This document shows, one piece after another, positions 17,779 to 26,135 of a stretch of 64,000 bases of DNA. A program made the translations under genes and the position numbers. The notes under the pieces are model-generated. The model worked only from the letters and a program-made list of their open reading frames with translations. It ran no database searches and was not told the DNA's origin. Numbering within the stretch: the stretch's first letter is position 1; each line of letters begins with the position of its first letter. Source of the DNA: Tissierella sp032104385 (GTDB lineage: Bacteria > Bacillota > Clostridia > Tissierellales > Tissierellaceae); assembly GCF_032104385.1 (NCBI RefSeq), contig NZ_DAMCHJ010000004.1, forward strand, positions 117,984 through 181,983, written 5' to 3'.

Positions 17779-18489
17779 TTGATAATTTTACCTGCAATTG
17801 ATATTAAAGATAATAAATGTGTGAGACTATCTCAAGGAGATTTTAATAAAATGAAGGTATATTCTTCAGAGCCTGTTGAAATGGCATTAAAATGGGAAAA
17901 AGAAGGTGCAGAATATTTACATTTAGTAGATTTAGATGGTGCTAGAAAGGAAACTTTTATAAATAAAAAGTCCATAGAGAAAATCATAAAAAATATTAAT
18001 ATTCCAGTACAAATAGGTGGGGGAATAAGAAATGAAAAAAAGGTAAGAGAGATTTTAGATTTAGGAGTAAATAGGGTAATACTGGGAACGGCTGCAGTTG
18101 AAAACATAAAACTTTTGAGGAAATTAATAAATATTTATGGTAATGATAAAATTGTAGTATCTATAGATGCTAAAAATGGAAAAGTCGCCACTAGAGGTTG
18201 GGAGCTTATAAGTAACATAGATTCTCTGGAATTTTGCAAAGAATTAGAGGACATTGGAATAAAAACCATAGTTTATACTGATATATCAAAGGATGGAATG
18301 CTACAAGGTTCTAATAATGAAATATATAAAGAATTAAAAGAAAAAACTCAGATGAATATCATTGCTTCAGGGGGCATTTCTTTTATGGAAGATATTATAA
18401 GACTTAAAGAGATGGATTTATATGGTGCAATAATAGGAAAAGCATTTTATGATAATTTATTAATATTTAAGGAAGTGGTAAAATGGTAA
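17779..18489 (+). CDS. hisA: ProFAR isomerase
   Basis: (βα)8-barrel isomerase (236 aa) acting on phosphoribosyl-formimino-AICAR phosphate. N-terminal LPAIDIKDNKCVRL with the catalytic aspartate, VDLDGA, QIGGGIRN, and the C-terminal half DISKDGMLQG and IASGGIS phosphate loop are all present. The start is TTG 17779 behind AGGAG (17766-17770); the nearer ATG 17771 hits a stop after three codons. The 3' end overlaps hisF by 7 bases. Confidence 0.95.
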   Translation: MIILPAIDIKDNKCVRLSQGDFNKMKVYSSEPVEMALKWEKEGAEYLHLVDLDGARKETFINKKSIEKIIKNINIPVQIGGGIRNEKKVREILDLGVNRVILGTAAVENIKLLRKLINIYGNDKIVVSIDAKNGKVATRGWELISNIDSLEFCKELEDIGIKTIVYTDISKDGMLQGSNNEIYKELKEKTQMNIIASGGISFMEDIIRLKEMDLYGAIIGKAFYDNLLIFKEVVKW

Positions 18490-19283
18490 GAATAATTCCA
18501 TGCCTTGACATGATAAATGGTAAAGTAGTTAAAGGGAAAAAATTTAAAGATATTATTGATATAAATAGTCCAGAGATTTTAGCTGAGTATTATTATAAAA
18601 CTGGAGCAGATGAACTCGTGTTTTATGATATAAATGCCTCTATTAAAGGTAGGAATACTTATTTGGATCCTATAATAAGAGCAATGTCAAAAATAAATAT
18701 ACCTTTTTGCATAGGAGGAGGAATATCCTCCATTAGAGATGCTGAAAGATGTATAGAAATTGGTGCTAATAAAGTATCTATAAATTCTGCAGCTATTAAA
18801 AATCCTAATTTAATAGAAGAAGTAGCTATTAAACTAGGTAGTCAAGCTGTAGTTTTAGCTATTGATGTTATGCGAAATAAGGAAGAAAATTGGAGTGTAT
18901 ATGTTGAGGGTGGGAAAAGAAATACAGGATTAGATGCAATAAAATGGGTTAGAAGGGCAGTTGATTTAGGTGCAGGAGAAATAGTTGTAAATAGTATTGA
19001 TGGAGATGGAATGAAAAAAGGATATGATATTAAGCTTTTAAAAAAGATTAAAGACTCTGTAGATGTACCTGTTATTGCATCAGGCGGAGCTGGTAAATTT
19101 GAAGATTTCTACGAAGTAATAATGTTAGCAAAGGTTGATGGAGTTTTGGCAGCTTCAGTATTTCATTATGGGGATATTAAAATTAATGATTTAAAAGAGT
19201 ATTTAATAGATAAAGGAATTTATATGAAGCATTGGGAGGAAGAAAATGGATATTTTAAATGTAATAGAAGAGATAAGGTTTGA
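18483..19283 (+). CDS. hisF: imidazole glycerol phosphate synthase cyclase subunit (no HisH partner in the operon)
   Basis: (βα)8-barrel cyclase/lyase (266 aa) making imidazole glycerol phosphate and AICAR. Catalytic aspartates D9 (PCLD) and D128 (AID) are kept, as are the gate residues equivalent to Thermotoga R5, E46, K99 and E167 (here R3, E44, K97, E166). Some usually conserved places differ: GANK instead of GADK, and SIDGDGM instead of SxDRDGT. Normally ammonia is channelled from HisH; free ammonia can support HisF at a lower rate. It overlaps hisIE by 38 bases. Confidence 0.9.
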   Translation: MVRIIPCLDMINGKVVKGKKFKDIIDINSPEILAEYYYKTGADELVFYDINASIKGRNTYLDPIIRAMSKINIPFCIGGGISSIRDAERCIEIGANKVSINSAAIKNPNLIEEVAIKLGSQAVVLAIDVMRNKEENWSVYVEGGKRNTGLDAIKWVRRAVDLGAGEIVVNSIDGDGMKKGYDIKLLKKIKDSVDVPVIASGGAGKFEDFYEVIMLAKVDGVLAASVFHYGDIKINDLKEYLIDKGIYMKHWEEENGYFKCNRRDKV

Positions 19284-19872
19284 TAATAATGGGTTAGTTC
19301 CAGCTGTAGTACAGGATATAAAGACTAAAGATGTATTGATGCTTGCATATATGAGTAAAGAATCAATAGAAAAAACCTTTGAAGAAGGAGTTGTTCACTA
19401 TTATAGTAGAAGTAGAGAAAAGTTATGGAAAAAAGGAGAAACTTCAGGTAATATTCAAAGGCTTAAAGGATTTTACTATGATTGTGATAAAGATAGTGTT
19501 TTAGTAGAGGTAGAACAGGTGGGGGCAGCTTGTCATACTGGAAATTATTCATGTTTTTTTAATGAGGTATTAAAAAAAGAAAATCAGGAAATGGATATTA
19601 TTGAAAGTCTTTATTCTCTATTAAAAAATAGAAAGGAAAATCCTAAGGAAGGCTCTTATACAAATTACTTGTTTAAAGAAGGGTTGGATAAAATACTTAA
19701 AAAGATAGGAGAGGAATCTTCAGAAGTAATAATTGGAGCTAAAAATAAAAATAAAGAAGAGCTAGTTTATGAAATAAGTGATTTAATATATCATATTTTA
19801 GTTCTTATGGTAAATGAAGATATATTTATTGAAGATATAAAAAATGAGCTTATTATTCGCAGGAAAGCTTAG
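19246..19872 (+). CDS. hisI: bifunctional phosphoribosyl-AMP cyclohydrolase / phosphoribosyl-ATP pyrophosphatase
   Basis: HisIE fusion of 208 aa performing steps two and three of histidine synthesis. The N-terminal HisI part carries the DCDKDSVLVEVEQ metal site and ACHTGNYSCF. The C-terminal HisE part (from about residue 115) has LDKILKKIGEESSEVIIGAKN, typical of the MazG-like pyrophosphatase. GGGAGGA precedes ATG 19246 inside hisF. It is the last gene of the operon. No histidinol-phosphatase gene is present in the window. Confidence 0.93.
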   Translation: MDILNVIEEIRFDNNGLVPAVVQDIKTKDVLMLAYMSKESIEKTFEEGVVHYYSRSREKLWKKGETSGNIQRLKGFYYDCDKDSVLVEVEQVGAACHTGNYSCFFNEVLKKENQEMDIIESLYSLLKNRKENPKEGSYTNYLFKEGLDKILKKIGEESSEVIIGAKNKNKEELVYEISDLIYHILVLMVNEDIFIEDIKNELIIRRKA

Positions 19873-19903
19873 TTTAAGGGGTAATCAAATAAGACAAATA
19901 ACT

Positions 19904-19942
19904 GAAAAAGCCTATTTCCATGTGGAAGTAGGCTTTTTCAAT
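19904..19942. terminator. bidirectional terminator after the his operon
   Basis: Near-perfect stem GAAAAAGCCTA... / ...TAGGCTTTTTC with T-rich flanks on both strands. It lies between convergent hisI and the DUF6320 gene. Confidence 0.85.
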
Positions 19943-19956
19943 TTAGTAGCAATATA

Positions 19957-20625
19957 TTATATATGCATCCTTTTATCCATTTCTATTTTTATATCATTTC
20001 CATGAAAAATAAATACAGCAGATAATGAAATAATACTAATTGAGACACATATTATAGCAGGATAGATAGTATTTATCCATCCTAATAATACAAATATAAT
20101 AGGAACTATACCAAATAATCCATCTATTAAGGCATAGGTAATATAATCCCGTACACTGAGTTTCATGATTTTAGCTATTACATACATAACTATCATGGCA
20201 GTTGCAGAAGTAATAGGGATTATATAATCTAAAGACCAGCCTTTCCATCCTGTTTTCCAATCCCAAAAGACAGATAATAATGATATAATTGCAACTTGTC
20301 GTACAATTTTTTTAGGTATATGATATCTTCTTTGTAAAATAGATATTAATCCTAGCCACATACTAAGTAATCCAAATACTAAGAGCAAAGGCCAGTTTAC
20401 ATTTGAGGGAAAAATAATATTAATGGCGAAGCTAATTACCACAGCAGCAATAGAAATAAAAACCATAATCTTAATAGCTAGATGACTTTCATAAAAGGGT
20501 GGTATCTTAGGGAAAATATCCTTATCTTTAGCCGTATTATGAATATCTGTTAAGCTATTACCACATAATATACATTTTTCACGATTTTCTCGTATATGAA
20601 CATTACAGTGAGCACAATATTTCAT
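19957..20625 (-). CDS. DUF6320-type membrane protein with N-terminal zinc ribbon
   Basis: 222 aa. Residues 1-25 form a zinc ribbon (CAHC...CILC, C4/C7/C18/C21). About five to six hydrophobic membrane segments follow, from about residue 48 to the end. I recognise the layout as that of DUF6320 proteins, whose function is unknown. It is the last of three closely spaced minus-strand genes with an acyltransferase and an HSL-type esterase. This suggests a shared role in making or removing an acyl ester, perhaps at the membrane. Confidence 0.72.
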   Translation of the reverse strand: MKYCAHCNVHIRENREKCILCGNSLTDIHNTAKDKDIFPKIPPFYESHLAIKIMVFISIAAVVISFAINIIFPSNVNWPLLLVFGLLSMWLGLISILQRRYHIPKKIVRQVAIISLLSVFWDWKTGWKGWSLDYIIPITSATAMIVMYVIAKIMKLSVRDYITYALIDGLFGIVPIIFVLLGWINTIYPAIICVSISIISLSAVFIFHGNDIKIEMDKRMHI

Positions 20626-20640
20626 GGAAATTCCTTCTTT

Positions 20641-21909
20641 CTAAAGATTTGAAGTAATTTCAATTTCTATTTCTCTTTCTGAAAGAAATTGAAAAAATGT
20701 TTTTTGTATATCTGTTTCTTCAAAGGGAGAAGTAAAGCTTATAACCATTCTATCTCCATAAGTACATAAGGTAACTAAAGGTCTTCTGGCACTAACGCAA
20801 ATACTAAATTGCCTTATATAGCTATCAAATTCTTTAGGCATAATAATCTTTCCTACATTTGAGATGGAGGATGTTATCTTTTTATCATTGAGCCTATTTG
20901 CTATACGAAGGAATAAATCCTTTAGAGGTAATGGAATTATCCTTGTAAATGGATTTTTTTCTAAGGACATAAGATGATTTAGTTTTCTATCTAATTGTTC
21001 TTTAGTTAATCCCCTTTTAAAGCTTTCATTTACACTGTCTATGATTTCTTTAAAATCTGTATTACCATTTGCAAAACTATATCCAATATCCATGGTACTA
21101 AAAAAATTCCTTGCAGTTGCAGAAGCATAATATGGTCTTAAATTAATGGGAACAGACAAGACTATAGGTCTTTTTTTTCTGTTGGCAGGCATTTCTTTAT
21201 ATATAGAATATATAAGTAAAGATGCCAAAAAAACTGTTAAAGTAGTATTATATTCATGTGCTATGTCCAAAACAGATTTTACAGACATAGCTCCTTCAAT
21301 TAACATCATTCTGTTTTCTGTAATTCTACTTCCTTTAATATAATAGGCATTAGAATATTTTCTGCCTTTGATTTTGTGAGGACTATCTTCTCCATTATAA
21401 TTTTTCCAAAAGCTATCATCTAATTTTTGACTTATAGATGCTTTATGGTTTAGTTTGGGCATATTATCTTTAAATATATCCTTATATTTAATAGTCATAT
21501 AATGATATATAAGTATTTCCATAAACCAAATAAGACCGGCACCATCAGTAAGGGAATGAAAAATTTCCGCATTAATTCTTTTATTATAATAAGAAATACG
21601 AAACAACAAGTTTTTTTGGTTTTTTATATAAATAGGTGCACAAAGAGGGGTGTCTTCTATACTAACTGTTGGTTTAATATCACTGTATTCAAAATAATAC
21701 CAAAAAGCTCCTCGCCTTAAAACAGATTTATATAATGGAAAACTTTCAATAGTTAAATCCAAAGATTTTTGTAAAACTATTGGGTCAACATCTTCATATA
21801 ATTCACAGCTAAGTCTAAATACTTTAGTATCTTTATTATTAGCGATTGCTGGAAATAATTTAGAGGCGTTATCCAGTTTAGTCCATTTTATTTCTTTTTG
21901 TTGTTTCAT
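20641..21909 (-). CDS. condensation-superfamily acyltransferase (alcohol acetyltransferase-like)
   Basis: 422-aa protein of the chloramphenicol-acetyltransferase/condensation-domain superfamily. The catalytic HxxxDG motif is HSLTDG at about residues 117-122, followed by the GLIWFMEIL helix. The VPINLRPYY segment and the C-terminal half (SISNVGKI) fit alcohol acetyltransferase or PapA-like enzymes. No carrier-protein domain is attached. The likely reaction is transfer of an acyl group from CoA to an alcohol or amine; the substrate is unknown. AAGAAGGT lies upstream of the ATG. It is 15 bases from both neighbours in a tight operon. Confidence 0.78.
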   Translation of the reverse strand: MKQQKEIKWTKLDNASKLFPAIANNKDTKVFRLSCELYEDVDPIVLQKSLDLTIESFPLYKSVLRRGAFWYYFEYSDIKPTVSIEDTPLCAPIYIKNQKNLLFRISYYNKRINAEIFHSLTDGAGLIWFMEILIYHYMTIKYKDIFKDNMPKLNHKASISQKLDDSFWKNYNGEDSPHKIKGRKYSNAYYIKGSRITENRMMLIEGAMSVKSVLDIAHEYNTTLTVFLASLLIYSIYKEMPANRKKRPIVLSVPINLRPYYASATARNFFSTMDIGYSFANGNTDFKEIIDSVNESFKRGLTKEQLDRKLNHLMSLEKNPFTRIIPLPLKDLFLRIANRLNDKKITSSISNVGKIIMPKEFDSYIRQFSICVSARRPLVTLCTYGDRMVISFTSPFEETDIQKTFFQFLSEREIEIEITSNL

Positions 21910-21924
21910 ATATATACCTTCTTT

Positions 21925-22845
21925 TTAGTCAATTTTATCATATAAAAATGAATTTATAATTTCATAACATTTATCAATATCATCAGAGCTTAAAGGATTT
22001 GAAATAAATCCATGCAGAGCATCTTTCATTCTATATATTTTGGCATAATTTCCAAACTGTTGCAGTTTTATTCCGTAGGCTTCTCCTTCATCCCTAAGAG
22101 GATCAAACTCAGCAGTAATAATTAAAGACTTAGGCTGATTTGAAAGGTCTTTAGCAAGTATTGGTGCAACATAAGGGTTTACTCTATCTTCTTCATTCTG
22201 GACATATAAATCCATATAATCCTGTATTTTTTTTGAAGTCATTATATAATTTGTTCCATTTTCTTTTACAGAGGTATATGGAGAATTTTCACTGTGATCA
22301 TAATTAGTAGCAGGATATATTAAAATTTGTTTCTTAGGCAAAAATTTCTTATTATCTCTTAACATAAGTGAAACTACTGCTGCTAAATTGCCACCTGCAC
22401 TATCTCCAATTAAGGTAATATCTCTTTGATTACAGCCCAATATTTCAGGATTTGAAAAAATTTCCCGAGTAACATGATAACAATCTTCTAATCCAGCAGG
22501 AAAAGGATTTTCTGGAGCTAAACGATAATCTACGGAAATAACTATATGATTAGTTTTATTAGCCATATTTGCACATACATTAGTATAGGAATCAATATTT
22601 CCTGTAACCCATCCACCACCATGAAAGAAAATCAAAACCTTTGGAAGAGGGTTTTCCTTCGGGATGAAAACACGTACTGGAATTTCTCTATTTTCCACCA
22701 TAATCTTATGATCTAACATTTTGTAGATTGGTTCTTTTGGCGGGTTTAATACATTAAGCAATTTACGATATGGCTTATAATATTTTTTTAGACTTATATG
22801 GGGAATTGATAATATTTTCAATATGGTCTTTCTAATATTATTCAT
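21925..22845 (-). CDS. alpha/beta hydrolase, HSL-type esterase/lipase
   Basis: 306-aa serine hydrolase of the hormone-sensitive-lipase (GDSAG) family. The oxyanion motif HGGGWVTGN is at about residues 93-101. The nucleophile serine is in GDSAGGNLAA near 167. The acid is in DPLRDEG and the histidine in LHGF near the C terminus. It cleaves esters, typically short acyl chains such as acetyl. It is first in the three-gene operon with the acyltransferase and DUF6320 protein. No signal peptide is seen. Confidence 0.87.
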   Translation of the reverse strand: MNNIRKTILKILSIPHISLKKYYKPYRKLLNVLNPPKEPIYKMLDHKIMVENREIPVRVFIPKENPLPKVLIFFHGGGWVTGNIDSYTNVCANMANKTNHIVISVDYRLAPENPFPAGLEDCYHVTREIFSNPEILGCNQRDITLIGDSAGGNLAAVVSLMLRDNKKFLPKKQILIYPATNYDHSENSPYTSVKENGTNYIMTSKKIQDYMDLYVQNEEDRVNPYVAPILAKDLSNQPKSLIITAEFDPLRDEGEAYGIKLQQFGNYAKIYRMKDALHGFISNPLSSDDIDKCYEIINSFLYDKID

Positions 22846-22888
22846 ATGGTTAAATTCTCCTTACACTAGAGATAATCAATATCTATAT

Positions 22889-22919
22889 ATTATACATTAT
22901 AATACCCATAAAGGGTCAA
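22889..22919 (-). promoter_or_regulatory. possible promoter of the esterase/acyltransferase operon (19-base spacer)
   Basis: On the minus strand TTGACC (22919-22914) and TATAAT (22894-22889) are separated by 19 bases. The spacer includes CCCTTTATGGG, a small dyad. Long spacers are typical of MerR-type control. A second TATAAT lies too close (12 bases) to be used with this -35. Confidence 0.35.
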
Positions 22920-22938
22920 TATCTTTACATTATAAAAT

Positions 22939-22973
22939 GAAATACTGAAGATTAATAAAATCTTCAGTATTTC
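22939..22973. terminator. terminator of the YciI gene (bidirectional form)
   Basis: 15-bp inverted repeat GAAATACTGAAGATT / AATCTTCAGTATTTC with a short AT loop, just past the stop of the minus-strand YciI gene. The A/T ends serve as T-run on either strand. Confidence 0.65.
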
Positions 22974-22975
22974 AT

Positions 22976-23239
22976 CTATTCTATATTGCTACGCCATTCC
23001 TTTAAAGTTAAGGTACGAGATTTCTGCAATACTGCTGGGTCATTTTCTGCCATTTCTTTAGCTTCCTCATAGGAATTGGCCCTATATATTACAAGTCCCC
23101 CGCTATGGTCTGTAAAAGGACCTTTAGCAAATATTTTACCTTCATCTATAAATTTTTGAAGATAGGCTTTGTGAATATCAAGTATTTCCATATCCTTTTT
23201 TTCATCAATGGTTTCTAATATAGCAGCATATAAAATCAT
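22976..23239 (-). CDS. YciI family protein
   Basis: 87-aa ferredoxin-like-fold protein of the YciI/YCII family. It has the conserved His-containing strand (KGPFTDHSGGLVIYRA) and the EEAKEMAENDPA helix. Biochemical function is poorly known in the family; a hydrolase or dehydrohalogenase role has been proposed. The start at 23239 is chosen because AAGGAGTG lies 6 bases upstream; the open frame extends 13 codons further without a ribosome-binding site. It stands alone between two hairpins. Confidence 0.8.
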   Translation of the reverse strand: MILYAAILETIDEKKDMEILDIHKAYLQKFIDEGKIFAKGPFTDHSGGLVIYRANSYEEAKEMAENDPAVLQKSRTLTLKEWRSNIE

Positions 23240-23448
23240 TTTTTCACTCCTTATAAATTTTTTGATAATTTCAAGCAATCTACTAAGTATTATACATATA
23301 ATTTTAATTCTTCATATGTATAATTTATATAAAAGATTATTTATAGAGATTTAATATTTAAGTCTAAATCAGTTAATGGGAGGAAATTGACTATATTTCA
23401 TAAAGTTTTGGGTATAAATATATATACAATAAAAATGGGAGGGGTTCT

Positions 23449-23997
23449 ATGAAGAAGGTTATTTTATTTTTAGCAGAGGGATTTGAAGAAGTAGAAGCCT
23501 TAACGGTAGTCGATTATCTTAGGAGAAAGGATGTAGCTGTTGACACTGTATCTATTACAGAAGATAATAAGGTAAAGGGAGTTCACGATATTGTAGTTAT
23601 TGCAGATAAAGTTATTAATAGTATTAATGATATAGACTCCTATGATGCTGTAATTATTCCAGGAGGGTTACCAGGTGCTACAAATCTTAGAGATAATCAT
23701 AAAGTAATAGATATTGTAAAAAAGGCAAATAGAAATGGGAAATTAGTAGCTGCAATATGTGCAGGCCCCATAGTTCTTGAAAGAGCTGGAGTCATACATG
23801 GTAAGAATGTAACTTCATATCCTGGATTTGAAGATGAGTTAATGAGTGGAATATATATTGATGATAGTGTTGTTAGAGATTGTAATATTATAACAGCCAA
23901 GGGACCAGCTTTAGCTGTAGAGTTTGTTATAGAGATAATGAAATATTTATTAGGTGAAGAAAAGGTGGAGGAATTAAAGAAAGATATACTGTACTAG
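23449..23997 (+). CDS. DJ-1/PfpI family protein (YajL/ThiJ type)
   Basis: 182-aa DJ-1 superfamily protein. The acidic residue in AEGFEEVEAL and the nucleophile cysteine in AAICAGP (about residue 105) with its following Gly-Pro are typical of the YajL/DJ-1 clade. That clade has been associated with glyoxalase, deglycase or oxidative-stress functions. GGGAGGGG precedes the ATG. It is monocistronic, with a strong terminator downstream. Confidence 0.88.
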   Translation: MKKVILFLAEGFEEVEALTVVDYLRRKDVAVDTVSITEDNKVKGVHDIVVIADKVINSINDIDSYDAVIIPGGLPGATNLRDNHKVIDIVKKANRNGKLVAAICAGPIVLERAGVIHGKNVTSYPGFEDELMSGIYIDDSVVRDCNIITAKGPALAVEFVIEIMKYLLGEEKVEELKKDILY

Positions 23998-24046
23998 AAT
24001 TAAACTATAGAGGGATAGCTTTATGTGATTAAGAAACCTTAAGAAA

Positions 24047-24090
24047 TAAAAAGTGGTGGGTAACAATTGTTACCGACTACTTTTTTATTT
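24047..24090 (+). terminator. terminator after the DJ-1 gene
   Basis: AAAAAGTGGTGGGTAAC / GTTACCGACTACTTTTTT, a long stem with a few non-Watson-Crick pairs and a strong T-run. Confidence 0.8.
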
Positions 24091-24188
24091 AAGGATATAA
24101 TAGTTATTAATATATGAGATTTATATTTGGATTTCCATAATAATCTCTTAAAGGTAAGATAAAAACTTGAAAGATAAGGAGGAATATA

Positions 24189-25421
24189 ATGAATAAATAT
24201 TTCAATAGTAAAGATACAATATATGATATAACGGAAGAATATCCTGAAACTATAGATATATTTGTAACAAATGGATTTGAGCAATTAGGCAATGAAAAAA
24301 TGAGAAAGATAATGGGGAAGAGCATTTCTTTAGAAATGGCTTGTATGTCTAAGAGGATTAATATAGAATTATTTACTGAAAAACTAATAGATGCAATAGA
24401 TCAACACAGAATATCTGTAGACTCAGCCTTAGCTTCAACAAAACAAAATAATGATGGAGATATTAAAATAGAGGGAATTTTGCCTTGTCCCGTAAGAGTT
24501 CCCTTACTAGAAGGTTTTAATGATTGGATGAATGAAAATAAAACTAGATTTGATTTTAAAGTTGATTATGAACTAAAGTCTGCAAATTTAGGTGTGGACT
24601 GGATTAAGGAGAGAATTGAATCAGATAAAGAAGAGTCCTTATCGGATTTGTTCATGTCAGCTGGATTTGATTTATTTTTTGATAAGGGATTAATGGGGAA
24701 GTTTAAGTCTAGAGGAGTATTTGAAGATATTACAGGTTTAGACAAATTAAATAAGGATTTTGATAATGAGAAAATAGATTTAAAAGATCCTCAAAAACAA
24801 TATTCTATAATAGGAGTAGTTCCAGCGGTATTCATGGTAAATACTGAAGAACTAGGAGATAGAAAGATACCTAAATCTTGGGCTGATTTACTAAAACCAG
24901 AGTTTGAAAACTCAGTATCTTTACCTATGAGAGATTTTGATTTATTTAATGCCATATTATTAAATATTTATAAGAGCTATGGAGAAGACGGAGTAACAAA
25001 TCTTGGGAAAACTCTATTAAGAAGTATGCATCCAGCTGAAATGGTTAGATCTCATATTAAGAAAACGGAGTCAGGAATACCTACTGTAACTATAATGCCG
25101 TATTTCTTTACTAAGATGGTTAGGTCAGAATCTCCATTGAAACCTGTATGGCCAGAGGATGGTGCTATAATATCTCCAATATTTTTATTAGCTAAGAAGA
25201 AAACTAAGGATAAAACAAAACCATTTGTAGATTTTTTCTTCTCTAAAAAAGTAGGGGAAATACTTTCAATCAATGGTAAATTCCCTTCAACTAATCCAGA
25301 GGTAGATAATGAGTTGTCATCTGACCAGAAGTTTATGTGGCTTGGTTGGGATTATATAAATAATCATAATATCGGTGAACTAATAAGAAAATGTGAAAAA
25401 ATATTTCATGATGCAGTTTAG
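24189..25421 (+). CDS. cytosolic DUF1858 + ferric-type solute-binding-fold fusion
   Basis: 410 aa with no signal peptide or lipobox. Residues 1-75 look like a DUF1858-type helical module (DITEEYPETIDIFVTNGF). Residues from about 92 to the end have the type 2 periplasmic-binding fold of the AfuA/FbpA (iron/thiamine) family, for example VVPAVFMVNTEELG and the late FPSTNPEVDNEL segment. A binding protein that stays in the cytosol is unusual. It heads a four-gene set (GTPase, ABC ATPase, zinc ribbon) with 12-base spacing. I infer handling of a metal or anionic cofactor inside the cell; this is unproven. AAGGAGGA precedes the ATG. Confidence 0.72.
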   Translation: MNKYFNSKDTIYDITEEYPETIDIFVTNGFEQLGNEKMRKIMGKSISLEMACMSKRINIELFTEKLIDAIDQHRISVDSALASTKQNNDGDIKIEGILPCPVRVPLLEGFNDWMNENKTRFDFKVDYELKSANLGVDWIKERIESDKEESLSDLFMSAGFDLFFDKGLMGKFKSRGVFEDITGLDKLNKDFDNEKIDLKDPQKQYSIIGVVPAVFMVNTEELGDRKIPKSWADLLKPEFENSVSLPMRDFDLFNAILLNIYKSYGEDGVTNLGKTLLRSMHPAEMVRSHIKKTESGIPTVTIMPYFFTKMVRSESPLKPVWPEDGAIISPIFLLAKKKTKDKTKPFVDFFFSKKVGEILSINGKFPSTNPEVDNELSSDQKFMWLGWDYINNHNIGELIRKCEKIFHDAV

Positions 25422-25433
25422 GAGGTTATATAA

Positions 25434-26135
25434 ATGAATTTAATTGTATTTTCAGGGCCCCCATCATCGGGTAAGACTTCAATAATATTAAAAACAATAG
25501 ATGCATTAAAACAGAGGAAGCTTTCAGTAGGAGTAGTTAAATTTGACTGTTTATATACAGATGATGATTTATTATATGAAAAGGCTGGAATACCAGTGAA
25601 GAAAGGGCTTTCAGGTGCCCTTTGCCCAGATCATTTCTTTGCTTCAAATATTGAAGAAGTAGTAAAATGGGGAAAACAAATGGAATTAGATATGTTAATT
25701 ACTGAATCAGCAGGACTTTGTAATAGATGTTCTCCTTATATTAAAAATATAAAAGGGGTTTGTGTTATAGATAATCTGTCTGGTATCAATACACCAAAGA
25801 AAATTGGACCAATGTTAAGATCTGCAGATATAGTGATTATAACTAAGGGGGATATAGTGTCTCAAGCAGAAAGAGAGGTCTTTGCTTCAAAGGTGAGTTC
25901 AGTAAATCCGAGAGCAGCTACTATGCATATTAATGGACTTACAGGTCAAGGAGCTTATGAGCTAAGTACATTATTATATGATGAAAATGAACAAATTGAT
26001 TCTGTACAAGGGATGGAATTAAGATTTCCAATGCCTTCTGCCTTGTGTTCCTATTGTTTAGGTGAAACAAGAATAGGAGAGGCATACCAGATGGGGAATG
26101 TAAGAAAAATGGAACTAGGTGATGACTATGAATAA
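25434..26135 (+). CDS. HypB/UreG/CobW-like GTPase
   Basis: 233-aa P-loop GTPase. Walker A is SGPPSSGKTS (residues 6-15). A switch-like acidic segment (VKFDCL, then LITESAGLC) follows, with a TKGD base-recognition motif and no fused domains. Two CxxC motifs (LCNRC near residue 97 and CSYC near 206) could bind metal. The pattern fits metallochaperone GTPases that insert Ni, Co or Zn into enzymes. It is the second gene of the four-gene set. It overlaps the upstream end of the ABC ATPase gene, consistent with coupled translation. Confidence 0.75.
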   Translation: MNLIVFSGPPSSGKTSIILKTIDALKQRKLSVGVVKFDCLYTDDDLLYEKAGIPVKKGLSGALCPDHFFASNIEEVVKWGKQMELDMLITESAGLCNRCSPYIKNIKGVCVIDNLSGINTPKKIGPMLRSADIVIITKGDIVSQAEREVFASKVSSVNPRAATMHINGLTGQGAYELSTLLYDENEQIDSVQGMELRFPMPSALCSYCLGETRIGEAYQMGNVRKMELGDDYE

